This document shows, piece by piece, positions 26,734-35,806 of a DNA stretch of 64,000 bases. The DNA comes from Longimycelium tulufanense. Lineage in GTDB: Bacteria; Actinomycetota; Actinomycetes; Mycobacteriales; Pseudonocardiaceae. The position numbers and the translations under genes were made by a program. Under the pieces are notes generated by a model. The model was not told where the DNA came from and did no database searches. It worked only from the letters and a program-made list of their open reading frames with translations. Where the stretch lies: NCBI RefSeq assembly GCF_014645795.1, contig NZ_BMMK01000021.1, positions 1-64,000 on the forward strand, in the 5' to 3' direction. Position 1 is the stretch's first letter; every line of letters starts with the position of its first letter.

Positions 26734-28905
26734 GTGTTCGCGAAATGGGGTTCGCTCGTGCACCGCCAGCGCTGGCTGGTGCTGGTCACCGTGCTGGTCC
26801 TCGCCGTGCTCGGTGGCGTCTTCGGTTCCGGCGTCTTCGGTCACCTCGGCCAGGGCGGCTACGAGGACCCGAACAGCGAGGCGGTGCGCGCCTCGGACAC
26901 CGCGGACGCCCACCTCGGGCGGCAGACCGGCGACGTGGTGGTGGTCTACACCGCGCCGTCGGGCACGGTCGACGACCCCGCACTGGCCAAGAAGATCAAC
27001 GACCGGCTGAACACCCTGCCCGCCGACGCCGTCAGCAGGGTCGTCTCCTACTGGAACAGCGGCTCGCCCCAGCTCACCGACGCCGACAAGCACCGCGGCC
27101 TCGCCGTGATCACGCTGGCGGACGGCAACGACTCCAACAAGCTGATCTCCAACTACGAGAAGATCAAGGACGACCTGGCCGTGGACGGCGTACCCACCCA
27201 GGTCGGCGGGGTGGCCCCGCTGTCGTCCACGATCAACGAGATGTCCAGGACGGACCTGGTCCGGGCGGAGGCCATCTCGCTCCCGGTCACCCTGGTCCTG
27301 CTGGTGGTGATCTTCGGCGGGCTCGTCGCCGCCTCGCTGCCGGTCCTGGTCGGCGGGCTGGCGATCCTCGGCTCGCTCGGCGTGCTGCGGCTGCTCACCG
27401 ACTTCGTCGACGTCAACTCCTTCGCCGTCAACGTCGCGACCCTGCTCGGCCTCGGTATGGCCATCGACTACGGCCTTTTCACCGTGAACCGGTTCCGTGA
27501 GGAGATGGCCGAGGGACGCAGCGTCCCCGACGCCGTGCGGCGCACGGTCGCGAGCGCGGGCCGCACGGTCGCCTTCTCGGCGAGCCTGCTGATCATCGCC
27601 CTGGCCGGGCTGTTGTTGTTCCCGCAGTCGTTCCTGCGCTCCGTCGGCTACGGTGGCGTGGCCGCGGTGTCGATCGCGATGCTGGTCTCGCTGACGTTGC
27701 TGCCCGCGCTGTTGGGCCTTCTGGGTAAGCGGGTGGACTCGCTCGGCCTGCCCTGGCGGCGCAACCGCGTGCACACCGGCGAGGCCCGGGGCTACCGGCG
27801 GCTCGCCGACGCCGTGATGCGCCGCCCGGTGCTGGTGGCGCTGCCGATCTTCGCGCTGCTGCTCACCCTCGGTGCGCCCTTCCTGTCGGTGAAGTTCGGC
27901 GAGGTCACCGAGAAGGTACTGCCGACCGACAACACGGTCCGGCAGGCGACCGAGGTCATCAACCACGACTTCCCGGTGGCCGGCAACGACGGCGCCCAGG
28001 TGGTGCTGCGCGGCACGGGTGGCGCGCAGCCGGGCCAGGAGGCGGTGCAGCGCTACGCCGCCGAGCTGCAGAAGGTGCCCGGTGTGACGGAGGTTCAGCC
28101 GGGTGGTGCCGGCGGGGACGTGGTCGTGCTCAAGGCCGCACTCGCCGGTGATCCGCTGGGCAGCGGGGCGAAGGACGCCGTGACCGCGATCCGCGACCTG
28201 CCCGCGCCGCCCGATACCGAGGTGATGGTCGGTGGCCTCACGGCCCGGCTCGGCGACAGCCTCGCGGCGATCGGCGATCGGCTGCCACTGATGATCGGGT
28301 TGATCGTCGTGGCCACGCTGGTGTTGATGTTCCTGGCCTTCGGCTCGTTGGTACTACCGGTCAAGGCCGTGCTGATGAGCGCGCTCAGCCTCTCGGCGAC
28401 GTTCGGCGCGCTGGTCTGGGTGTTCCAGGAGGGGCACGGCGCGTCGTGGCTACACGTCACGCCCGGCCCGCTGGAGGCCGGCATCGTGGTGTTGATGGCC
28501 GCCGTGGTGTTCGGCCTGTCCACCGACTACGAAGTCTTCCTGTTGTCCCGCATGGTCGAGGCCCGCAGCCGCGGGGGCTCGACGGAGGACGCCGTGCGCA
28601 CCGGGCTGGGCCGTACCGGGCGGGTGATCACCGCCGCGGCGCTGTTGTTGATCGTGGTGACCGGTGCCTTCGCCTTCTCCGAGATCTCGATGATGCGGTT
28701 CGTCGGCGTCGGCATGATCCTGGCACTGGCACTGGACGCCACCGTGGTGCGGATGCTGCTGGTTCCGGCGCTGGTGAAGCTTCTCGGACCGGCGAACTGG
28801 TGGGTGCCCGGTCCGTTGCGCCGCCTCCAGCAACGGCTCAGCCTGCACGAGGGTGAACCGGCGGAGGGGACCTCCCGCGACCGCGAACCCGAACCGGTGG
28901 GGTGA
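26734..28905 (+). CDS. MMPL-family RND transporter
   Basis: A 723-residue membrane transporter with 11-12 helices in two repeats, each with a large outer loop after its first helix. The segments TLLGLGMAIDYGLFTVNRFREEMAEG and VFGLSTDYEVFLLSRMVEA carry the Asp-Tyr pairs typical of MMPL proton relay in the two halves. MMPL proteins export lipids, siderophores or drugs using the proton gradient. The start is GTG at 26734, with AGGAG eight bases upstream. It is controlled in all likelihood by the divergent TetR regulator. The C-terminal tail after the last helix is short and charged, without the extra domain of mycobacterial MmpL3. Confidence 0.9.
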   Translation: MFAKWGSLVHRQRWLVLVTVLVLAVLGGVFGSGVFGHLGQGGYEDPNSEAVRASDTADAHLGRQTGDVVVVYTAPSGTVDDPALAKKINDRLNTLPADAVSRVVSYWNSGSPQLTDADKHRGLAVITLADGNDSNKLISNYEKIKDDLAVDGVPTQVGGVAPLSSTINEMSRTDLVRAEAISLPVTLVLLVVIFGGLVAASLPVLVGGLAILGSLGVLRLLTDFVDVNSFAVNVATLLGLGMAIDYGLFTVNRFREEMAEGRSVPDAVRRTVASAGRTVAFSASLLIIALAGLLLFPQSFLRSVGYGGVAAVSIAMLVSLTLLPALLGLLGKRVDSLGLPWRRNRVHTGEARGYRRLADAVMRRPVLVALPIFALLLTLGAPFLSVKFGEVTEKVLPTDNTVRQATEVINHDFPVAGNDGAQVVLRGTGGAQPGQEAVQRYAAELQKVPGVTEVQPGGAGGDVVVLKAALAGDPLGSGAKDAVTAIRDLPAPPDTEVMVGGLTARLGDSLAAIGDRLPLMIGLIVVATLVLMFLAFGSLVLPVKAVLMSALSLSATFGALVWVFQEGHGASWLHVTPGPLEAGIVVLMAAVVFGLSTDYEVFLLSRMVEARSRGGSTEDAVRTGLGRTGRVITAAALLLIVVTGAFAFSEISMMRFVGVGMILALALDATVVRMLLVPALVKLLGPANWWVPGPLRRLQQRLSLHEGEPAEGTSRDREPEPVG

Positions 28906-29141
28906 CCCCGCGCGTTCGAGCCGTGCGGCTCCGCGTCCGTTTCGCAAGCAGGTTTCGTCAGGGCGATTGCTGTGCGCTGTCCGAAATGGCTTCCGGGGCC
29001 GCTTAGCACATCCCCGTCACGCCTGAAGTCCCCGAAAGTGCGGACTTGAGAAGCCGGGAGTTCACTGTGTTCAGTGGGGTGTCTGGTGGCAGCGAGCCAG
29101 GACGTGTGAGTCAGGTTTCCCTGCGATGAGTTGATGCTCCC

Positions 29142-29166
29142 GAACATGCTCCGGTACTCGCCCGTC
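29142..29166 (+). promoter_or_regulatory. Weak ECF-like promoter before the M64 operon
   Basis: GAAC at 29142-29145 and CGTC at 29163-29166 are separated by 17 bases, about 25 bases before the first gene. The -35 lacks the GG that normally precedes AAC in ECF promoters, so this is only a candidate. Confidence 0.25.
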
Positions 29167-29191
29167 GCGTCCGGGGCGGAGAGGTGGAGCC

Positions 29192-29644
29192 ATGGCACAG
29201 CGGGTTCGCGGGCCAGGGCCCGTCCGAAGGCTCCGGGTGCTGGTGTCACTGACGGGCTGGCAGGTGATCGAGGAGCGCAGGGTCGGGCGGATGAACGTCA
29301 GCCGCAGCCGGGACCTACCGGCGAGCCCGCGGCGGACGGCCGGTGCCTGGTTCGAGGCGCTCGATGCCGAAGGAAACGTCGTCTACCGCCGACCGATCGA
29401 GCATCCGGGCGAACGCAGTGTGGAGCTGTTCGAGGGCGGGCGGATCTTCCGGAAACCACTTCCCGGCCAGGAGGTCTCGGTCGAGTTCCTGGTACCCGAG
29501 GCGGAGGACGTCTCGTCGGTCCGGGTTGTCATTGACGGCAAGGAGATCCCCTATCGACACGGAAAGCAGCGACAGGCCGGTTACCAGATGACCGACCGGC
29601 CCGGGAAGCGTTCGAAACGGGGGTCCGACGATGGGAACCGCTGA
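29192..29644 (+). CDS. Small partner of the M64/VWA protein, unknown function
   Basis: A 150-residue protein with no family I recognise. The centre (about residues 50-115) reads as a compact beta-sandwich, with AWFEALDAEGNVVYRRPI and VSVEFLVPEAEDVSSVRVVID strands; the C-terminus is basic and polar. There is no signal peptide or membrane segment. Its last 14 bases overlap the start of the M64/VWA gene, so the two are probably co-translated and the products may bind each other. The start is ATG at 29192, after an AGGTGGAG box. An internal ATG at 29291 is also possible. Confidence 0.65.
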   Translation: MAQRVRGPGPVRRLRVLVSLTGWQVIEERRVGRMNVSRSRDLPASPRRTAGAWFEALDAEGNVVYRRPIEHPGERSVELFEGGRIFRKPLPGQEVSVEFLVPEAEDVSSVRVVIDGKEIPYRHGKQRQAGYQMTDRPGKRSKRGSDDGNR

Positions 29645-32351
29645 CGGCAGCGTCACCGGCATCACCAAGATCCTGGACAACGGCCCGGACTCGGAGCTGT
29701 GCAACATCGTCCTGGTGGCCGAAGGGTTCACCACCTCGGAACAGGGCGACTTCGCCGACCTGTGCAACGACTTCGTCGCCGCACTCCAGGATGAGCCGTG
29801 GTTCCCGGTGATGGGTGGGGCGATCAACGTGCACCGCCTCGACGTGGTCTCCGACGAGTCCGGTGCCGACGACCCCAAGGAGTGCGACGACGGGAGCGAG
29901 GGTGATGACGTCATCGTCGACACCTACTTCGACGCGCAGTTCTGTTCCAGTGGCATTCGTCGTTGCCTCAACGGGGATGTGTCACTTGTCCGCACCGAAC
30001 TGGACGCCCGGCTGCCCGAGTGGCATGTGGCAACCGTCCTGGTGAACACCACGGACTTCGGTGGGTGCGCCAGTGGCAACGTCAACTTCTCCAGTACGCA
30101 CTCCGGGTGGGAGGCAGTGGCGCTGCACGAGCTCGGCCACTCGGCGTTCGGGCTCGCCGACGAGTACCCGACCTGGGAAGGGTGCGACAGTGGCGAAACC
30201 GATCGTGACCTCTACGAAGGGTCGGATCCCAACAGGCCCAATATCACCACGGTCACCAACCGGTCCACCTTGAAGTGGCGGCACCTGCTCACTCCCGGCG
30301 TACCCGTCCCCACCATGCAGAACCCGGACTGCTCCGAATGTGACGAGCGGCCCAACGTGCTCGATGACGACGACAAGATCGGGCTCTTCGAGGGAGCGGG
30401 GTACTACCACTGCGGGCTGCACCGCCCCGCCTACCGGTGCCGTATGCGGTCCAGCTCCGACCCCTTCTGCAAGGTGTGTCTGGAAGCGATCGCCGTCGAC
30501 CTCTCGGACTTCGCGGCGGCGACCCCCGTCCTGGAGGTCGTCCCGACCGCCATCGACTTCGGCGAGATCGCCTACGGCCTGACGCAATACCGCCTGTTCG
30601 AGGTGCGCAACGTCCGGTCGGGACATCCGGTCCCGCTCGACGTGACGCTGACCCCGCCCACCGGAGAGTTCAGCTATGCCCCCGGCACGGAGCTGACCTT
30701 CACGCTTCCGGCCCCGATCTTCGAGGCGTACAGCTGGCGTCACGTCTTCGTGGCGTTCACCTCGACCCCGACCGGTGGGCCCACGTTCACCGGGGAGGCC
30801 GCCGTCACCGCCGGCGAGCCCGGTGCCGAGCAGAGCGTGACCGTGGACCTGCAGGCGACCGCGGTGCCCCCGCCGCCGGTGGACTCCACCCTGGTCCTCG
30901 ACCGGTCGGCAAGCATGTCGGAGGAGACCGGCGAGTTCGGGCAGACCAAGATCGACCACACGCTCCAGGCAGCCCGGCTGTACGTGTCGTTGCTGAAGGA
31001 GAACGACCGGATCGGCATCGTCCGCTACCACCACCGGTCCGACGACTCCGACATCATGTTGACGATGCGGGTGGCGGGACCGCTGGGCGGCGGTGCGGGC
31101 CGCACGGCCGCGATGGACGCCCTCGACGCCGACAACTTCACCCCTGACGGGACCACCTCGATCGGCGGCGGGATCATCAACGGCAGCGGTGTGCTCGACG
31201 ACGGGGTCGCCGACAGCCGGGCGCTCGTGGTGCTCACCGACGGCCGACAGAACACGCCCCCCGACATTCCCGCCGGTCGGGCCGAGGTGGAGACGAAGAC
31301 CCCGCGGCAGCGGGTGTTCGCCGTGGGCCTCGGGCTCAACCAACTGGAGGACAAGCTCAACGAGATCGCCTCCGTCACCGGCGGGGTCGCGCAGATCACC
31401 GGAGACCTGGTCGACGAGCGGGAGTTCCTGCTGCGGAAGCTGTTCGTGCAGATCCTCAGCGATGTCAGCGACGAGGCGTTCGTCCGCGACCCCCGCCAGT
31501 TCCTGGGGGCAGGGCAGCGCCAGGCGACGCCCGTCTGGCTCGGCGAGGTCGACGTGGCCTGCGACTTCATCGTGACCTGGCGCCCCCACCCGTTCCAGCA
31601 GAAGTTTCCCCGGGTGTGGCTGGAGGCGCCCGACGGGACGATCATCGACGAGGCGGCGGCCGCCAGCGCTGGCAACATCAACCATGTCCGGCATGCCACG
31701 CACCTGTACTACCGCGTCCTGTTCCCGCTACGCCCGGACACACCGTTCGCCCACGCCGGCCGTTGGCGGGTGTGGGCGGAGATGCCAACGACGGTGATCG
31801 AGCATGGCGGGCTGATCTACAGCGTCATGGCCAAGGCCCGCAGCGACCTGCGGCTCGGCGGCCACTTGGTGCAGGCCGAGTACCAACCCGGTTCCGCGAT
31901 GACGGTGGTACTCGAACCCACGCTGTTCGGCCTGCCGATTCGGCTCGACCCACCGGTACGGGTCGAGGTCACCCGCCCCGACGGTGCCCATCGCACGCTG
32001 ACGCTCCTACGCGACGACACGGGTACCTACACGGGGATCTACAACGACACCCCGCTGGTCGGTCCGTACGGCTTCGACACCGAGGTCAGCGCGACCACGC
32101 CCGCGGGGTACCGCGTGACCCGGTACCGCCACCTCACCGGCCTGATCTACGTCCGCCGTCGACCCGAGGACGGAGACAAGGACGAATGCCCCGACGGCAA
32201 GGATGACGACTGGGTCAGGACCTGCAAGGAAGCCAGGCGGGCGTTGCGGTTCATCGACGACGTCCTCGTACGCTGCTGCACCCAGCACCGGCCACCGCGT
32301 CCTCCGCCACGGCCCCCGTCGCCCGGCCTGCGGCGGCCGCCGCCCGGGTAA
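29631..32351 (+). CDS. M64-type metallopeptidase fused to a VWA domain
   Basis: A 906-residue multidomain protein. Residues 1-300 form a zinc peptidase of family M64: LVAEGFTTSEQGDFADLC, then HELGHSAFGLADEY with zinc ligands His166 and His170 and catalytic Glu167. Residues about 300-415 form a beta-sandwich like those of ASPM/SPD-2/Hydin. A von Willebrand A domain follows (about 419-600) with an intact metal site: DRSAS from Asp424, the Thr in DGTTS and the Asp in LTDGRQN. The last 300 residues hold further beta-sandwich segments, a Cys-containing helix and a Pro-rich tail. No signal peptide is seen, which is odd for M64, a family of mostly secreted enzymes. The partner gene overlaps its start. 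Confidence 0.85.
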   Translation: MGTADGSVTGITKILDNGPDSELCNIVLVAEGFTTSEQGDFADLCNDFVAALQDEPWFPVMGGAINVHRLDVVSDESGADDPKECDDGSEGDDVIVDTYFDAQFCSSGIRRCLNGDVSLVRTELDARLPEWHVATVLVNTTDFGGCASGNVNFSSTHSGWEAVALHELGHSAFGLADEYPTWEGCDSGETDRDLYEGSDPNRPNITTVTNRSTLKWRHLLTPGVPVPTMQNPDCSECDERPNVLDDDDKIGLFEGAGYYHCGLHRPAYRCRMRSSSDPFCKVCLEAIAVDLSDFAAATPVLEVVPTAIDFGEIAYGLTQYRLFEVRNVRSGHPVPLDVTLTPPTGEFSYAPGTELTFTLPAPIFEAYSWRHVFVAFTSTPTGGPTFTGEAAVTAGEPGAEQSVTVDLQATAVPPPPVDSTLVLDRSASMSEETGEFGQTKIDHTLQAARLYVSLLKENDRIGIVRYHHRSDDSDIMLTMRVAGPLGGGAGRTAAMDALDADNFTPDGTTSIGGGIINGSGVLDDGVADSRALVVLTDGRQNTPPDIPAGRAEVETKTPRQRVFAVGLGLNQLEDKLNEIASVTGGVAQITGDLVDEREFLLRKLFVQILSDVSDEAFVRDPRQFLGAGQRQATPVWLGEVDVACDFIVTWRPHPFQQKFPRVWLEAPDGTIIDEAAAASAGNINHVRHATHLYYRVLFPLRPDTPFAHAGRWRVWAEMPTTVIEHGGLIYSVMAKARSDLRLGGHLVQAEYQPGSAMTVVLEPTLFGLPIRLDPPVRVEVTRPDGAHRTLTLLRDDTGTYTGIYNDTPLVGPYGFDTEVSATTPAGYRVTRYRHLTGLIYVRRRPEDGDKDECPDGKDDDWVRTCKEARRALRFIDDVLVRCCTQHRPPRPPPRPPSPGLRRPPPG

Positions 32352-32567
32352 CCCGACACAGTGACATGATCCCGTCCGTCCGCGTCCGCATGCCGTGCCC
32401 GGTGATCCCGGAACGGCAGCCCCCGTCGATCAGGTGGTCGACCGGAAGGCTCGGCCTGCCCTGCCGACGTCCCCGGTGTGATCTGCTGCGTTGAGGGATG
32501 TCCCCCCGGCAGGAAGTGGCACGCGTCACCGGGCCGTGGGATCGTGTCGCGAGGGATCCGGAAGGGT

Positions 32568-32581
32568 ATGGTCTAGACCAT
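32568..32581. promoter_or_regulatory. DasR-type operator (dre) over the ptsI start
   Basis: ATGGTCTAGACCAT is a perfect 14-bp palindrome whose core TGGTCTAGACCA matches the GntR-family DasR site of Streptomyces, which regulates PTS and chitin/GlcNAc genes. It includes the first bases of the ptsI ATG (32580) and a -10-like TATGGT at 32567-32572. The -10 lies eight bases from the ATG, so the transcript may be leaderless and DasR would block RNA polymerase directly. The DasR gene is not in the window. Confidence 0.75.
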
Positions 32582-34220
32582 GTGGACGCGTCTGAGCGGC
32601 GTCGGGGTCAGCCCGGGCCGGGCCAGCGGCCCCGTCGTCCGGGTCGCCGAGCCGTTGCCGGAGCCGCCCGCCACACCGGCCCCGGCCGATCCCGCGGCCG
32701 AGGCGGCCCGGATCCGTCCGGCCGCCGAGCGCCTCGCCGGCCGGTTGCACGAGCGGGCCGCGGCCGCCGAGGGCGAGGCCCGCGCCGTGCTGGAGACCAC
32801 CGCGATGATGGCCGCCGATCCCGCGCTCGCCACGCAGGCCGAGAAGCTGGTCGTCACGCGTTCCCTGCCCGCGGCGCGCGCCGTGCACGAGGCCGCGCAG
32901 AGTTTCGCCGACGCGCTGGAGGCCGCCGGCGGCTACCTGGCAGAGCGGGTCCGCGACATCCACGACGTGCGCGATCGCCTGGTCGCCGAGCTGCTCGGCG
33001 CCGAGCCACCGGGCGTGCCCGAGCTGACCGGCCCCAGCGTGCTGGTCGCCCGCGACCTCGCTCCCGCAGACACCGCCGGCCTGGACCCGACGAAGGTGCT
33101 CGCGCTGGTCACCGCCGAGGGCGGCCCCACCAGCCACACCGCGATCCTCGCCCGCGCCCTGGGCATCCCGGCCGTGGTCGCCTGCCGCGGCATCCTCGAG
33201 CTGGCCGATGCCGACGGCCTGGTGGTCGACGGCGACAACGGTTTGGTCGAGGCCAGCGACCTCCCGGTCGAGGTGCGCGCCACCAGCACGACCGCGGAGC
33301 CGGACTGGTCCGGCGAGGGCCGGACCACCGACGGCTACCGGGTCAAGCTGCTCGCCAACGTCGGCTCCCCCGATGACGCACGCGCCGCGACGGAGGCCGG
33401 CGCCGAGGGTGTGGGCCTGTTCCGCACCGAGTTCTGTTACCTCTCGGCCACCGAGGAGCCCTCCGAGGACGAGCAACGCGCCGCCTATGCGGCCGTGCTG
33501 GCCCCCTTCGCCGGCAAGCCGGTCGTCGTGCGCACCCTGGACGCGGGCGCCGACAAGCCACTGCCGTTCCTCGACACCGAGGCCGAGCCCAACCCCGCCC
33601 TGGGCGTACGCGGAATCCGGCTCTCCCACACCCTCACCGGCACGTTGGACCGCCAGCTCGCGGCCATCGCCGCCGCGGCCGCCGACTCCGGCGCCGAGGT
33701 GTCGGTGATGGCCCCCATGGTGGCCACCGTCGAGGAAGCCGGCTGGTTCGTCGAGCGCGCCCGTGCCGCCGGCATCGCCCGCGCCGGCGTGATGATCGAG
33801 GTTCCGGCAGCCGCGCTGACCGCCCGCGAGATGTTCGCGGCCGTCGACTTCGTCAGCCTCGGCACCAACGATCTGGCCCAGTACACCTTTGCCGCCGACC
33901 GTCAGGTCGGTGCCGTGGCCACGCTCAACGACCCGTGGCAGCCCGCGCTGCTCCGACTGGCCGCCCTGGTCGGGCAGGCCGCCACCGAGCACGGCAAGCC
34001 GATGGGCGTGTGCGGCGAGGCCGCGGCCGACCCGGCGCTGGCGTGCGTGCTCGTCGGGCTGGGCGCCGCCAGCCTCTCGATGAACTCCGCGGCGCTGGCC
34101 AGGGTCGGCGCCCGGATCGCCGCGGTGAGCCTGGACCGGTGCCAGACCGCGGCCCAGGCCGCGGCGGCCACCGCCGATCCGGTGACCGCCCGCACCGCCG
34201 CGAAGGCCGCCTTGGGCTGA
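32580..34220 (+). CDS. ptsI: PTS enzyme I (phosphoenolpyruvate--protein phosphotransferase)
   Basis: Enzyme I, 546 residues, takes phosphate from PEP and gives it to HPr to start sugar uptake by the PTS. The swivelling domain carries the active His186 in EGGPTSHTAILAR; the C-terminal PEP-binding barrel has GLFRTEFCYL, VVRTLDAGADKPLPF, NPALGVRGIR and SLGTNDLAQYTFAADR with the catalytic Cys in GKPMGVCGEAA. No upstream ribosome site is needed if the mRNA is leaderless. HPr and enzyme II genes are not adjacent, as in Streptomyces, where ptsI also stands alone and is repressed by DasR. Confidence 0.96.
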   Translation: MWTRLSGVGVSPGRASGPVVRVAEPLPEPPATPAPADPAAEAARIRPAAERLAGRLHERAAAAEGEARAVLETTAMMAADPALATQAEKLVVTRSLPAARAVHEAAQSFADALEAAGGYLAERVRDIHDVRDRLVAELLGAEPPGVPELTGPSVLVARDLAPADTAGLDPTKVLALVTAEGGPTSHTAILARALGIPAVVACRGILELADADGLVVDGDNGLVEASDLPVEVRATSTTAEPDWSGEGRTTDGYRVKLLANVGSPDDARAATEAGAEGVGLFRTEFCYLSATEEPSEDEQRAAYAAVLAPFAGKPVVVRTLDAGADKPLPFLDTEAEPNPALGVRGIRLSHTLTGTLDRQLAAIAAAAADSGAEVSVMAPMVATVEEAGWFVERARAAGIARAGVMIEVPAAALTAREMFAAVDFVSLGTNDLAQYTFAADRQVGAVATLNDPWQPALLRLAALVGQAATEHGKPMGVCGEAAADPALACVLVGLGAASLSMNSAALARVGARIAAVSLDRCQTAAQAAAATADPVTARTAAKAALG

Positions 34221-34348
34221 CCGGGTCCGAGGTACTCGGTGTTGGATTGCTCGGCTCCGGGCTTCGCTGCGCGTCTTGTCGGCGCGATGCCCGCTTCTCC
34301 CGTCCCCGAGCGCTGACCCGAACACCTTCCGGCGGACGCGAACGGCCA

Positions 34349-34378
34349 GTCTCCGTGGACGCCCCCCGTCACGGAGAC
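34349..34378 (+). terminator. Hairpin terminator after ptsI
   Basis: A perfect 9-bp stem, GTCTCCGTG with CACGGAGAC, with a 12-base loop, lies about 130 bases past the ptsI stop and before the converging DUF1707 gene. Confidence 0.55.
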
Positions 34379-34517
34379 CGCCTTCGCGCTCTCAGTGCTT
34401 GTTGGCCGCTTCCTGGCGGCCGGTGTGGCAGATGTGAACACCACCCGCGGGCAACCGTCATGGCCGGAAACCAAGCGGACGTGAGCGAATCCGCGTGGAA
34501 CGGGGACCCGGGACCCC

Positions 34518-35144
34518 TCAGTCCTGCACGATGCGGAACGGGAACTGCACGCGCAGCCGCCCCAACCGGAACAACGTCCGGTGGTCACCGCGCCGCGAGA
34601 TCACCAGCGACCCAGCCTTCACGCTGCCCCGCACGATGAAGTGCGGCACCCCGGTCCGTCCCCCGACGCTCACATGGTTCTTCACGCTGGCCGCAACGAG
34701 TCGCAGATCGCTCGCGTCCACCGTTGCGTTCGGCGGCAGCACCAGCTTGTCCGTACCCGCCGTGTTGGCCACCTCGACCGTGACCACCGGATGCGGGATC
34801 ACCGCCTCGCTGAAGTCCAGCACGCTGGTGCCCCACCTGTTCCGCACCACCACCCGGCGCGGGACCCGCCACCGTCCCCGGCGCTCCACCGACGAGGCGG
34901 TCTGCTGCACCACAGCCGTATCCCTGATCTCGGCCTCCCGGTTCACCAGCCCGGGAATGTCGATCAGCACCGAGTTCAGCTCGGCCCGCGTGCGCGAGGC
35001 GAGCGCGGCGTCCGTGCGGCGGCTGAACTCCGCCAGGTCGAGCAGGCCCCGGCCGGTCGCCCGCTGCAGCAACCCCACCACGTGCTCCCGCTCGGCATCG
35101 CTGACCCGCAGGTCACGCGGGGAAACAGGCTCCACACTCGTCAT
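34518..35144 (-). CDS. DUF1707 domain protein
   Basis: A 208-residue cytosolic protein. The first 55 residues are the DUF1707 module (LRVSDAEREHVVGLL through ELNSVLIDIP), common in actinobacteria. The rest is a beta-rich domain with repeated Val-rich strands resembling the LiaF/DUF2154 C-terminal domain, which senses cell-envelope stress in Firmicutes. The first four bases overlap the stop of the response regulator gene. It is the third gene of a kinase-regulator-DUF1707 operon and may tune that signalling pair. Confidence 0.8.
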   Translation of the reverse strand: MTSVEPVSPRDLRVSDAEREHVVGLLQRATGRGLLDLAEFSRRTDAALASRTRAELNSVLIDIPGLVNREAEIRDTAVVQQTASSVERRGRWRVPRRVVVRNRWGTSVLDFSEAVIPHPVVTVEVANTAGTDKLVLPPNATVDASDLRLVAASVKNHVSVGGRTGVPHFIVRGSVKAGSLVISRRGDHRTLFRLGRLRVQFPFRIVQD

Positions 35145-35806
35145 GCGGTCTCCTCGGGGTCGGCGTCGAGGCCGTGCTCGATCGCGTACCGCGCCAGCTC
35201 GACCCGATTGTGCAACTGCAGCTTGCGCAGCGTCGACTGAACGTGGTTCTCCACGGTCCGGTGGGAGATCACCAGCCGCGTGGCGATCTGCCGTGCCGTC
35301 AAACCCTTGGCCACCAACCGCAACACCTCCGTCTCCCGCTCGGTCAACCGTGGCGTGGGCTCGGCACCGTCCCCCGAGGCCGCCATCCGCCGGTACTCGC
35401 CCAGCACCAGCCCGGCGAGCCCGGCGGTGAACACCGCGTCCCCGACCGCGGTCCGCCGTACCGCGTCGACCAGCTCCTCCACCGACGCCGACTTCACCAG
35501 GTAGCCGGAGGCACCGGCCTTCACCGCCTCCAGCACGTCGCTGTGCTCGCCGCTGGCGGACAGCACCAACACCTGCGTATCCGGCAGCTCGGTGGTGATC
35601 CCGAGGGTCGCCGCCACCCCGGACGAGCCGTCCAGGTTGAGGTCCATCAACACCACGTCGGGCCGTACGGTGCGCGCGATTCGCACCGCCGACTCACCGT
35701 CACCGGCGGTGGCCAGCACCTCGAACCCGCGCTCGGTGAGGTCCCTGGCCACCCCGTCCCGCCAGATCGGGTGGTCGTCGACCACCATCACCGAGACGTT
35801 CGTCAT
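35141..35806 (-). CDS. Two-component response regulator, LuxR/NarL family
   Basis: A 221-residue regulator. The receiver domain has the acid pair in VVDDHP, phospho-accepting Asp54 in VLMDLNLDG, and the conserved Ser/Lys residues in VLVLSASGE and YLVKSASV. The LuxR-type helix-turn-helix is at the C-terminus (LTERETEVLRLVAKGLTARQIATRL, given here only as family evidence, and the recognition helix SHRTVENHVQSTLRKL). I chose the ATG at 35806. It overlaps both neighbours by four bases, so the three genes are coupled. Confidence 0.93.
   Translation of the reverse strand: MTNVSVMVVDDHPIWRDGVARDLTERGFEVLATAGDGESAVRIARTVRPDVVLMDLNLDGSSGVAATLGITTELPDTQVLVLSASGEHSDVLEAVKAGASGYLVKSASVEELVDAVRRTAVGDAVFTAGLAGLVLGEYRRMAASGDGAEPTPRLTERETEVLRLVAKGLTARQIATRLVISHRTVENHVQSTLRKLQLHNRVELARYAIEHGLDADPEETA

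Noticed and set aside
32526-34325. A long open frame antisense to ptsI (about 600 codons)
   Set aside because: It mirrors the codon bias of ptsI, is Gly/Arg/His-rich and matches no family; ptsI has clear catalytic motifs.
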